This document shows positions 43,348 to 49,727 of a stretch of DNA of 50,154 bases, one piece after another. The DNA lies in NCBI GenBank assembly GCA_945901125.1, contig CAMDKD010000018.1:1-50154 (forward strand), written 5' to 3'. A program made the position numbers and the translations under genes. Source of the DNA: Bordetella parapertussis (GTDB taxonomy: Bacteria; Pseudomonadota; Gammaproteobacteria; Burkholderiales; Burkholderiaceae_C). Position 1 is the first letter of the stretch. Each line of letters opens with the position of its first letter. The notes under the pieces were generated by a model, which saw only the letters and a program-made list of their open reading frames with translations, was not told where the DNA came from and searched no databases.

Positions 43348-43408
43348 CAACGCCAGGCGGGGTTCCTCATGACGCAAGCTTTAAATCGTCACCCCGCCTG
43401 CCGCTGCC
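43346..43408 (-). repeat. Hairpin element copy 1 with conserved 27-nt loop (boxB-boxA gap)
   Basis: Perfect 10-bp arms CAGGCGGGGT (43354-43363) and ACCCCGCCTG (43391-43400) enclose a 27-nt loop (43364-43390); outer GGCA/TGCC add four pairs. The loop contains AAGCTTTAAA and its own GACG...CGTC arms. The same 27 nt, inverted, is the loop of copy 2 at 43521-43581, whose stem is longer and different in sequence. No T-run follows, so this is not a simple terminator. Confidence 0.75.
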
Positions 43409-43520
43409 ACCACGCTGCGAACTGCGTCATTGGCGTGCGCTTGAATCGGAAAATGCACTTTCACTGCCGTCTCAGCTTGTGAGGTACGGTAAACACAGGG
43501 CGCTTCTTCGCAGAGGACAT

Positions 43521-43581
43521 GCAGGCCGGGGTCGGGCGACGATTTAAAGCTTGCGTCATGAGGAGCCCGGCCCCGGCCTGC
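43521..43581 (+). repeat. Hairpin element copy 2 with conserved 27-nt loop (boxB-boxA gap)
   Basis: Arms GCAGGCCGGGGTCGGGC (43521-43537) and GCCCGGCCCCGGCCTGC (43565-43581) pair over 17 positions with one T-G wobble (43532/43570), which in RNA is tolerated only on the plus strand. The 27-nt loop (43538-43564) is the exact reverse complement of the loop of copy 1. Conserved loop with different but still complementary stems implies selection for structure. Confidence 0.75.
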
Positions 43582-43604
43582 GTGGCCTAGAGCTCAGCAT
43601 AAAA

Positions 43605-43634
43605 CCTGCACTCAGAATACCTGCACTCAGAAAA
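43605..43634 (+). repeat. 15-bp tandem repeat, two copies
   Basis: CCTGCACTCAGAATA is followed directly by CCTGCACTCAGAAAA. More CTCAG pieces occur on both sides up to about 43700. The rest of the gap to boxA (43635-43765) holds no gene or terminator that I can see. Confidence 0.6.
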
Positions 43635-43765
43635 CCGCCACCTTGCAAAAGCCGCTGCTGAGTACAAAACGAAGCTAAGCACAAATCGTCACTCAGCTAA
43701 CACCAGGCAAATAGCAAGAGTCAATTACAGACACAATCGCAACAACACGAACACAGAATCAAGCC

Positions 43766-45034
43766 ATGAGCACAGACACCACCGAACTGCTACATCAACA
43801 CGTGATCGACCCCGAGGTGTGCATACGCTGCAACACCTGCGAAGCCACCTGCCCCGTGGGTGCCGTCACGCACGACAGCCGCAACTACGTGGTCGACCCG
43901 GACAAATGCAACCACTGCATGGCTTGCGTGCCGCCGTGCCCGACCGGTTCGATTGACCATTGGTTGCCGGTGTTGCGCAGCAAGGCGTACTCGCTGCAAG
44001 AACAGTTGTCCTGGGACGAATTGCCTGCAGAGCAAAGCGTGAATGCGTTGCCGGTCGCTGCACAGGTGTCGGGCAGCACAGCGTTTGAAACAGCGGCCAC
44101 ATCCGTCACAAGCACCCATGACAATGCGCCCGTGGTCAACGCAGCAACATTGGGAGCTACCGTACCGCCTTGGTCTGCGGCGCATCCGTACACGAATTTG
44201 CATGCTCCCAAGTCACCGATCACCGCGACCGTGGTCGGCAATATGCAAGTCAATGAAGCCGGCACAGACAACGAGACACACCATATCGTGCTGGACTTTG
44301 GCAGCATGCCGTTTCCAGTGCTCGAAGGCCAATCGGTGGGCATTGTGCCGCCCGGCGCGGACGCGAACGGCAAGCCGCACCATGCGCGCCAATATTCTGT
44401 GGCCAGCCCGCGCAATGGCGAGCGCCCCGGTTACAACAACTTGTCACTCACCGTGAAACGCGTGGTGCAAGACCACCAGGGCCAAGCAGTCAAAGGCGTG
44501 GCGTCCAATTACTTGTGCGATTTGAAAACCGGCGACAGCGTACAAGTGATAGGCCCGTTCGGCCACAGCTTTTTGATGCCCAACCACCCCGGCAGCCACA
44601 TCGTGATGATTTGCACCGGTACCGGCAGCGCACCCATGCGTGGCATGACCGAGTGGCGCAGACGCATACAGGCCAGCGGCAAATTTGCAGGCGGCAAGCT
44701 GCTGCTGTTTTTCGGCGCGCGCACGCAACAAGAGCTGCCTTACTTCGGGCCGCTGCAAAAACTGCCCAAAGATTTCATTGACATTCACTTTGCGTTTTCA
44801 CGCACACCCGGGCAACCGAAGCGCTATGTGCAAGACGCGATGCGGGATGCATCCGCACAACTGGCCGCTTTGCTGCAAGACCCGCAAACGCATTTTTATG
44901 TCTGCGGTTTGAAGAGCATGGAAGAAGGCGTGTTGCAGGCCATGCACGACATCGCTGTAGCTGCGGGCTTGGACTGGAACTCGGTGGCGGCGGGTTTGAA
45001 GCAAGAGGGTAGGTTGCAGTTGGAGACTTATTGA
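43766..45034 (+). CDS. boxA: Benzoyl-CoA 2,3-epoxidase reductase subunit BoxA
   Basis: The 422-residue protein starts with a two-cluster ferredoxin domain: CIRCNTCEATCP (C19, C22, C25, C29) and CNHCMACVPPCP (C48, C51, C54, C58). After a variable linker (about 75-150) comes an FNR-type flavin and NADPH domain with RQYSVASPRNGE for FAD, MICTGTGSAPMRGM for NADPH and FYVCGLKSMEEGV at the end. It moves electrons from NADPH to BoxB. It is separated from boxB by an unusual 490-bp gap. The box genes end here; ligase and boxD genes do not follow. Confidence 0.97.
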   Translation: MSTDTTELLHQHVIDPEVCIRCNTCEATCPVGAVTHDSRNYVVDPDKCNHCMACVPPCPTGSIDHWLPVLRSKAYSLQEQLSWDELPAEQSVNALPVAAQVSGSTAFETAATSVTSTHDNAPVVNAATLGATVPPWSAAHPYTNLHAPKSPITATVVGNMQVNEAGTDNETHHIVLDFGSMPFPVLEGQSVGIVPPGADANGKPHHARQYSVASPRNGERPGYNNLSLTVKRVVQDHQGQAVKGVASNYLCDLKTGDSVQVIGPFGHSFLMPNHPGSHIVMICTGTGSAPMRGMTEWRRRIQASGKFAGGKLLLFFGARTQQELPYFGPLQKLPKDFIDIHFAFSRTPGQPKRYVQDAMRDASAQLAALLQDPQTHFYVCGLKSMEEGVLQAMHDIAVAAGLDWNSVAAGLKQEGRLQLETY

Positions 45035-45048
45035 GGGCAAACACTCTT

Positions 45049-45120
45049 CAGAAATTCAAGTTATTTCTGTACGTTAAAGGCAGATCGTTAGCGGAGCTGT
45101 CAATGAGAATATATTTCTCA
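45049..45120 (+). promoter_or_regulatory. Two inverted repeats in the darT leader
   Basis: CAGAAAT (45049-45055) and ATTTCTG (45063-45069) are perfect 7-bp arms with a 7-base loop. TGAGAA (45104-45109) and TTCTCA (45115-45120) are perfect 6-bp arms around TATAT and end one base before the darT ATG. The second hairpin occupies the place of the ribosome-binding site, and a GGAG at 45092-45095 lies just before it. It could limit toxin translation or be an operator. Confidence 0.5.
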
Positions 45121-45121
45121 A

Positions 45122-45703
45122 ATGCTATACAAGAATCTGAATCCAGAAAAAGCGCTGATTTGGCGCATCATCCACCGCGACAATTTGCCGTGGGTGTTGG
45201 CGCATGGCTTGCACTGTGGCAACAGTGCATTGCGAGCACCAAACTGGGTGAGTATTGGAAATTCAGAATTGATTGATAAGCGGGCGCGCCATGCGGTACC
45301 CGTTCCGCCCGGTGGGCTGCTAAACGATTACATCCCTTTTTATTTCACGCCCTTTTCCGTGATGATGCGTAACATCCGTTCTGGGCGCGGGGGAGTGCAG
45401 CAGCGCAGCAACGATGAAATTGTGATTTTAGTTTCGAGCCTGCATCACATTACCAAGAAAGGGCTGCCCTTCTTGTTCACCAATATGCATGCTTATTACC
45501 GATGGGCCTCGTATTACGACGATTTGGCTCATTTAGACCAGGTGGATTGGCCCTTATTGCAGGCTCGGGACTTCCGCAGAGATGAGAACGATCCGGTTAA
45601 GTTTGAACGTTATCAAGCCGAGGCTTTTATTCATAAGCACTGCCCGGTGTCTGGGTTGATAGGGATTGTTTGCCATTCAGAAACAGGCAAAATGAGTGCT
45701 TAA
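45122..45703 (+). CDS. darT: DarT-type DNA ADP-ribosyltransferase toxin (DUF4433), ended early by in-frame TAA
   Basis: The 193-residue product matches DarT, which ADP-ribosylates single-stranded DNA bases using NAD+: H19 and N21 in IIHRDNLPWVL, R54 (IDKRAR), FYFTPFSVMM and E167 in FERYQAEAFIHKH, corresponding by eye to the R51/E160 catalytic pair of Thermus DarT. The frame stops at TAA 45701-45703, but the same frame continues with 20 codons ending LPIYVRPDWYF, the usual DarT C-terminus, to a TGA at 45764-45766 that overlaps the darG ATG. So full darT would be 45122-45766. The product is probably truncated by 21 residues and may be weak or dead. Confidence 0.88.
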   Translation: MLYKNLNPEKALIWRIIHRDNLPWVLAHGLHCGNSALRAPNWVSIGNSELIDKRARHAVPVPPGGLLNDYIPFYFTPFSVMMRNIRSGRGGVQQRSNDEIVILVSSLHHITKKGLPFLFTNMHAYYRWASYYDDLAHLDQVDWPLLQARDFRRDENDPVKFERYQAEAFIHKHCPVSGLIGIVCHSETGKMSA

Positions 45704-45766
45704 TCGCAAATTGACGCCAATGGGCTGAATTTGCCAATTTATGTTCGTCCTGACTGGTATTTCTGA
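45701..45766 (+). pseudogene. Detached C-terminal codons of darT
   Basis: In the darT frame, after the TAA, the codons read SQIDANGLNLPIYVRPDWYF and then TGA. The (I/V)xVRPxWYF ending is typical of DarT proteins, so the TAA replaced a sense codon by a single substitution. The TGATG overlap with darG is still intact, which shows the original coupling. Confidence 0.8.
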
Positions 45767-46824
45767 TGCTCAATTTCACAACAGGTAATTTGCTGGAAGC
45801 CCGCGCGCAAGCGTTGGTGAACACAGTGAACACCGTCGGCGTGATGGGCAAAGGCATTGCCTTGATGTTCAAAGAGCGTTTTGCGGACAACTACCGCCAA
45901 TACGCCGCAGCTTGCAAGGCGAGCGAAGTGCGTACAGGACAAATGTTCATCACAGAACCCGCAGAGTTGGATGGCCCACGCTGGATTGTGAATTTCCCGA
46001 CAAAGCAACATTGGCGCTCGCCCTCTCAGTTGAAGTGGGTGATTGAGGGTTTGCAAGACCTTCGCCTCTTTCTGATCGAAAACGGGGTTCACTCCATTGC
46101 TATTCCTCCTTTGGGGGCTGGCAATGGCGGGCTGGATTGGGAGTTGGTGAAGCCCGAGATTCAGCGCGCACTAGGTGATTTGCACAACATCGACATCATT
46201 GTTTTTGAACCTACCAAGCAATACCAAAACGTGGCCAAACGCGCTGGCGTTGAGAAGCTAACACCTGCACGCGCCTTGATCGCTGAATTGGTTCGACGCT
46301 ATTGGGTGTTGGGCATGGAATGCAGCTTGCTAGAAGTTCAAAAACTGGCTTGGTTTCTTGAGCGGTCAATCAAAAAATTGAATTCAAACAGTCCTTTGAA
46401 ACTGAAATTTGAGGCCAATAAATTTGGTTCATTTGCGGCGGATTTGAACCACTTACTCAACAGCTTAGATGGCAGTTATCTTCACAGCGAAAAGCGCATT
46501 TCCGACTCGACTCCTTTTGATGTGATTTGGTTTGATGATCAACGCAAAGAACTGGTTCAAGCGTATTTGCAAAGTGAGGCGAAAAATTACTTACCTGCAC
46601 TTGAAGAGACCACAACTCTGATTGATGGCTTTGAGTCACCATTTGGCATGGAGCTTTTGGCTACGGTTGACTGGCTTTTGACCAACCAACGCGCACAGCC
46701 CAATGTGCAATCTGTTCGTGAAGGATTGCTTGCGTGGCCCGTCGAGAGTGCGGCACAGCGTAAGGCTAAATTATTTTCAGATGAAGCAGTCAGCTTCGCG
46801 TTAGAGCGATTGACTTCGCACTAA
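45766..46824 (+). CDS. darG: DarG antitoxin: macrodomain DNA ADP-ribosylglycohydrolase
   Basis: The 352-residue protein has an N-terminal macrodomain (about 1-155): NFTTGNLLEARAQALVNTVNTVGVMGKGIALMFKERF, RWIVNFPTKQHWRSPS with K80 at the position described for Thermus DarG, and IPPLGAGNGGLDWELVKPEI. The C-terminal part (about 170-352) is the DarT-binding region of the family. DarG removes ADP-ribose from DNA and also binds DarT. Its catalytic features look intact even though darT is interrupted. Base composition is more A/T-rich than in the box genes, which fits transfer. Confidence 0.93.
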   Translation: MLNFTTGNLLEARAQALVNTVNTVGVMGKGIALMFKERFADNYRQYAAACKASEVRTGQMFITEPAELDGPRWIVNFPTKQHWRSPSQLKWVIEGLQDLRLFLIENGVHSIAIPPLGAGNGGLDWELVKPEIQRALGDLHNIDIIVFEPTKQYQNVAKRAGVEKLTPARALIAELVRRYWVLGMECSLLEVQKLAWFLERSIKKLNSNSPLKLKFEANKFGSFAADLNHLLNSLDGSYLHSEKRISDSTPFDVIWFDDQRKELVQAYLQSEAKNYLPALEETTTLIDGFESPFGMELLATVDWLLTNQRAQPNVQSVREGLLAWPVESAAQRKAKLFSDEAVSFALERLTSH

Positions 46825-46867
46825 ATCATATTTGCATCGTACAAATGCCGAGCAACTGAGTGATCCC

Positions 46868-47032
46868 ATGCAAACCGGAAATATCAGCAAAGTGGCTATG
46901 GCTCAGCGCATGGTGATGAGTCGTTCGCAACTTGACTGTGTGCTTGCCCCTAACAACTTATCTATTCAATTGGATACGCTCATTAAAGCGGCCTGGGCGG
47001 TGGGTAAGACGGTTGAAATTCAGTTGAAATAG
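46868..47032 (+). pseudogene. C-terminal remnant of an XRE/HTH antitoxin-like protein
   Basis: The 54 residues MQTGNISKVAMAQRMVMSRSQLDCVLAPNNLSIQLDTLIKAAWAVGKTVEIQLK (one HTH, shown here in parts: ISKVAMAQRM, SRSQLDCVL, LDTLIKAA) match the second half of the common short HTH proteins with TSRSQLDRLLDP and LxTLxxAAxxxG. The usual ~40 residues before the HTH are missing, and there is no partner toxin. It lies 43 bp after darG. It could still be translated as a small DNA-binding protein; I take it as a remnant. Confidence 0.55.
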
Positions 47033-47039
47033 TTTGCTT

Positions 47040-47513
47040 TCAAGCTAGATAAAGACTTTGATCGTTTCGCAATTTGTCAGCGATTGCCGGAAGCAGGCCA
47101 TTGGCAAAAGCATTCAGTATGGGGCTTTCATTGCCATCAGTCCAACTTTCATGTCTGAGTAAAAAATGCACAAGCTGACGCAAGCGCATGAAATCAAATT
47201 TTCTGATGGCTTCGTCAGGTGGTTGTCTTGATTCAGAAATCGGGTTATCTGGCTTGGCATCACGCATGACAAAACCACAGGCATGCGCACCGTTGATGAA
47301 CAGCATGTACGTGTCCAGTTTGAAAAAATCCTTGTGTTTGTCAGTTGGCAAACGGCTGTAATCCGAGACTCTGAAATGTTCGCAAGCATCACGGCCCAGT
47401 CTGTCAATCAGGTCTGCCAAATGAAGGGCCTGGTACTCGTTGACATGGGATCGTTTTGAGCACGGCTTCTTATGAATGAAGTGATGCGTTTGTATTGTTT
47501 CTTGGGATTTCAT
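47040..47513 (-). CDS. Hypothetical protein (possible DUF6508-like)
   Basis: The 157-residue product has a helical N-terminal half (VNEYQALHLADLIDRLGRDACEHF, from about residue 25) and a C-terminal FDFMRLRQLVHFLLRHESWTDGNESPILNAFANGLLPAIADKLR. The latter resembles proteins now called DUF6508, but I cannot confirm this. The start is uncertain: the ATG at 47513 has no clear ribosome-binding site, and a GTG at about 47441 (VNEYQALH) matches the start of the folded part. It lies opposite in strand to darG inside the accessory region. Confidence 0.5.
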   Translation of the reverse strand: MKSQETIQTHHFIHKKPCSKRSHVNEYQALHLADLIDRLGRDACEHFRVSDYSRLPTDKHKDFFKLDTYMLFINGAHACGFVMRDAKPDNPISESRQPPDEAIRKFDFMRLRQLVHFLLRHESWTDGNESPILNAFANGLLPAIADKLRNDQSLYLA

Positions 47514-47598
47514 AGCGGGTATTTAAATGTGTTTTTGTGTTTCGAAACTGTGATGTCAATGCTGATTTAATTTTTAGTAACTTGGCTAAGCAAATCAT

Positions 47599-47826
47599 CT
47601 ACGAACTCAGAGGCAGGCGAAACTTGTGGATGATGAGTCGTGAGTCGCAGTCCAAGCGGGTGGACCAAAAATACTTGGCATAGGACTTATGAATCCGCTG
47701 CAACAGCATGCACTGGTTCGCCGTGTTTTGTTGCCTGTTGAATTCGGTGATCTTGAATAACTTTTGTTCTTCGGTGGACAGGCGGGACAGGTTGTCGGCG
47801 AAGGTGTCGGAGATACGGAATTGCAT
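47599..47826 (-). pseudogene. Truncated RelE-like domain of the type at the start of some UvrD-like helicases
   Basis: The 75 residues begin MQFRISDTFADNLSRLSTEEQKLFKITEFNRQQN and continue with YFWSTRLDCDSRLIIHK, matching the RelE-like domain that stands alone or opens certain UvrD/Rep-type helicases (xFRISDTFxDSLxxL...NFWSxRVxxDIRLIVHK). After IIHK the conserved remainder (a CYVxHHDxAYxWAxxR-type segment) is absent and the frame ends in unrelated FRLPLSS. It starts 8 bp after the DUF4276 gene. It looks like the broken edge of a larger gene removed by deletion. Confidence 0.6.
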
Positions 47827-47834
47827 GGGCAGTT

Positions 47835-48479
47835 TTAATCGACCAATGCTTGCACTCTGGCCGCTGTGTCTTTGAAACTGGGTGAGAGGTTGTTCCTTGG
47901 CTTCATGTGTGGGGTGATTTGCGCGGCACACTCATGCTTGAATGCACCAATGCTGTGAAACCCTTCTTTTTTAAGTGCCTCTGCACCACCTTTGACCAGA
48001 GCGTCTGCCAGTACTTCCCAGGTGCCGCAAACTGAGTCTTGCTTGTATCTCTTCAATACTTTGTTGTTTGCCCTCGGGTAGGCTGCCAGCAGTGCCGTGC
48101 GATCACCCAGATACCAGGCTTCGACTTCTTCTGTTGCCATACAAAAAGCTGTTTTTGGCGCTTGGTGCAAACGCTTGTACATGTCATCTAAATCGCGCCG
48201 GAACTCGTCGGGATTTCTATTGTCCGTGTCCACAAGCACGATCACCGCGTCATGGCCTGGTGTCTGCGCAAAGCCTAGAAGCATTGCTGGCAGCTTGTCG
48301 AGCAAGGTTTTTTTGTGCATATCTGTCGTGCGCTTCATATTCTTTGGAATATGCCCAACACCTTTGTACCCACGTACCTTAAAGGTATAGGTGAACTTTG
48401 TCGGGTTGAGAAACTTCGGAATAAGCTGCTCCATCAACGCTGCGCCGGAACTGTCTTCCACCAATACGTCAATATGCAT
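47835..48479 (-). CDS. DUF4276-like (TOPRIM-fold) protein, partner of the adjacent ATPase
   Basis: The 214-residue protein starts MHIDVLVEDSSGAALMEQLIPKFL, with a conserved acidic residue after the first strand (VEDxS), then DAVIVLVDTDNRNPDEFRRDL with a DxD-like motif and ATEEVEAWYLGDRTALLAAYP, the pattern of DUF4276. These are TOPRIM-type acidic residues (E, DxD) found in OLD-like nucleases and RloB/AriB-type proteins. It follows the ATPase gene by 3 bp, so the two form one unit. A role as effector nuclease of an antiphage ATPase system is inferred, not shown. Confidence 0.75.
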   Translation of the reverse strand: MHIDVLVEDSSGAALMEQLIPKFLNPTKFTYTFKVRGYKGVGHIPKNMKRTTDMHKKTLLDKLPAMLLGFAQTPGHDAVIVLVDTDNRNPDEFRRDLDDMYKRLHQAPKTAFCMATEEVEAWYLGDRTALLAAYPRANNKVLKRYKQDSVCGTWEVLADALVKGGAEALKKEGFHSIGAFKHECAAQITPHMKPRNNLSPSFKDTAARVQALVD

Positions 48480-48482
48480 GAC

Positions 48483-49715
48483 TCACTCCGAGTCCAAGTA
48501 GTCGCTGTACCAGAGACCACCTAAGGGCAAACCTTGATCTACCATGTTGCGAACCAATACGATGTCTGAAACGCGCTGAATTTGCGAAAAACCATCGCCT
48601 CCCTTTTTGAGCACCCAAACCTCACTGGGCTCCAGAGCGTCCACAAAGTAAGGCTGATGGGTCGTTACAAAAACTTGCGATGCATTTCGCTTGCTTGTGG
48701 CGTGTGCTCGTAGTTCACTGGCCAGTGAATCTAGAAGCTTGTGATAGAGACCGTTTTCAGGTTCTTCAATACAGATAAATGGCGGTGGATCAGGGTCTTC
48801 CATCAGCAGCAGATAGGCGAACACCTTGAGGGTGCCATCTGACATTTGTCCTGCGTAAAAGGCATCCTGAAATGCGCCATCGTTGAACGTGAGCGCAAGG
48901 CGCTTGTCGATGGTTGTCTCCGCCTTAATTGACTTGATGCCCGGAATTTTTTCGGCAATTCGTTTGAGTACGGACTTGAAGCGTGCACCTTGTTCGCGCT
49001 GCATGTATTGCACCACGTTTCCGATGTTGTCACCGTGGATGTTGAGGTGCTTTTGCGCGCCTGTAGGTGGAACTGTCCTAGCGGCGTCTGGATGGAAGTA
49101 GGAGAGATACCAGCCTTTCAAAAAGTCACGAAACCGTTTAATACGGGGATGCTCCTTAAGCGTACCCAACGTGGCAATACCCAATTGCCTTGGATCGGTC
49201 AACTTCACTTCAACTTGAATGTTGGGTTCTTCGTCCCCCTCTCCCTGAACTGCCTCATTGCCAGCCCAAGCTTTACCTTTACCGCGTTTGAGTCGCAAGA
49301 ATGGGTGTGGCCTGCCGTATTGTTGCCCCTGCCGCCGCTGCCCGAGAAACTCCGACTCAACATACGGCCTGCCATGCTTGTCTAACTGAATTTCAAGCTT
49401 GTAGGTGATCGGCCGCTCGTTGGGTGCTTCGCGGTAGTAAATCTCAAATTTAATCGGATCTTCAGTTCCCATGGAGTGCATGCGCTCAAAACCGCCACGG
49501 CGTGGATCATCACAGGCGGTTTCGACATCACGATTAAGACAATCCGCAACAAAGCCAAATGCATCGAAAAGGGTGCTTTTCCCCGAGCCGTTTTTACCAA
49601 TTACTACCGTAAAGGGAGTCAATGCCTCGCTCTGCTGATCGGTTGAAAGCTTGCCCAACGTCACATCTCGCAAAGCCCGGTAGTTCTGAACCCTGAAACC
49701 TTCGATCATTGCCAT
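48483..49715 (-). CDS. AAA family ATPase (OLD/COG4637-like), probable defence component
   Basis: The 410-residue protein has an ABC/SMC-type ATPase split by an insertion: Walker A VVIGKNGSGKSTLFDAFGF (about 36-54), a coiled and linker middle part, the signature-like MSDGTLKVFAYLLLM, Walker B PFICIEEPENGLYH and the H-loop QVFVTTHQPYFVDAL. The start MAMIEGFRVQNYRALRDVTLGKL is typical of RecF-like ATPases. No nuclease domain is fused; the TOPRIM-like partner is the next gene. Such pairs resemble OLD, RloAB, AbiL and PARIS systems in plan. Which named system, if any, it belongs to cannot be told by eye. Confidence 0.82.
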   Translation of the reverse strand: MAMIEGFRVQNYRALRDVTLGKLSTDQQSEALTPFTVVIGKNGSGKSTLFDAFGFVADCLNRDVETACDDPRRGGFERMHSMGTEDPIKFEIYYREAPNERPITYKLEIQLDKHGRPYVESEFLGQRRQGQQYGRPHPFLRLKRGKGKAWAGNEAVQGEGDEEPNIQVEVKLTDPRQLGIATLGTLKEHPRIKRFRDFLKGWYLSYFHPDAARTVPPTGAQKHLNIHGDNIGNVVQYMQREQGARFKSVLKRIAEKIPGIKSIKAETTIDKRLALTFNDGAFQDAFYAGQMSDGTLKVFAYLLLMEDPDPPPFICIEEPENGLYHKLLDSLASELRAHATSKRNASQVFVTTHQPYFVDALEPSEVWVLKKGGDGFSQIQRVSDIVLVRNMVDQGLPLGGLWYSDYLDSE

Positions 49716-49727
49716 GGCTTTTGCTCC

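Noticed and set aside
43276..43482. Small frame of 68 codons after boxB
   Set aside because: It spans the direct repeats and hairpin copy 1, has no ribosome-binding site and no similarity; the DNA or RNA structure explains the region better.
43346..43581. Integron attC-like sites
   Set aside because: attC sites keep conserved ends and vary in the loop; here the loop is fixed and the stems vary, and no integrase gene is present.
43605..43634. CRISPR array
   Set aside because: Only two copies of 15 bp without spacers; no cas genes in the window.
45031..45276. 81-codon frame overlapping the darT start, with an internal ATG at 45103 after GGAG
   Set aside because: It is out of frame with darT and covers the conserved darT N-terminus. 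I note it only because the GGAG fits its internal ATG better than the darT ATG.
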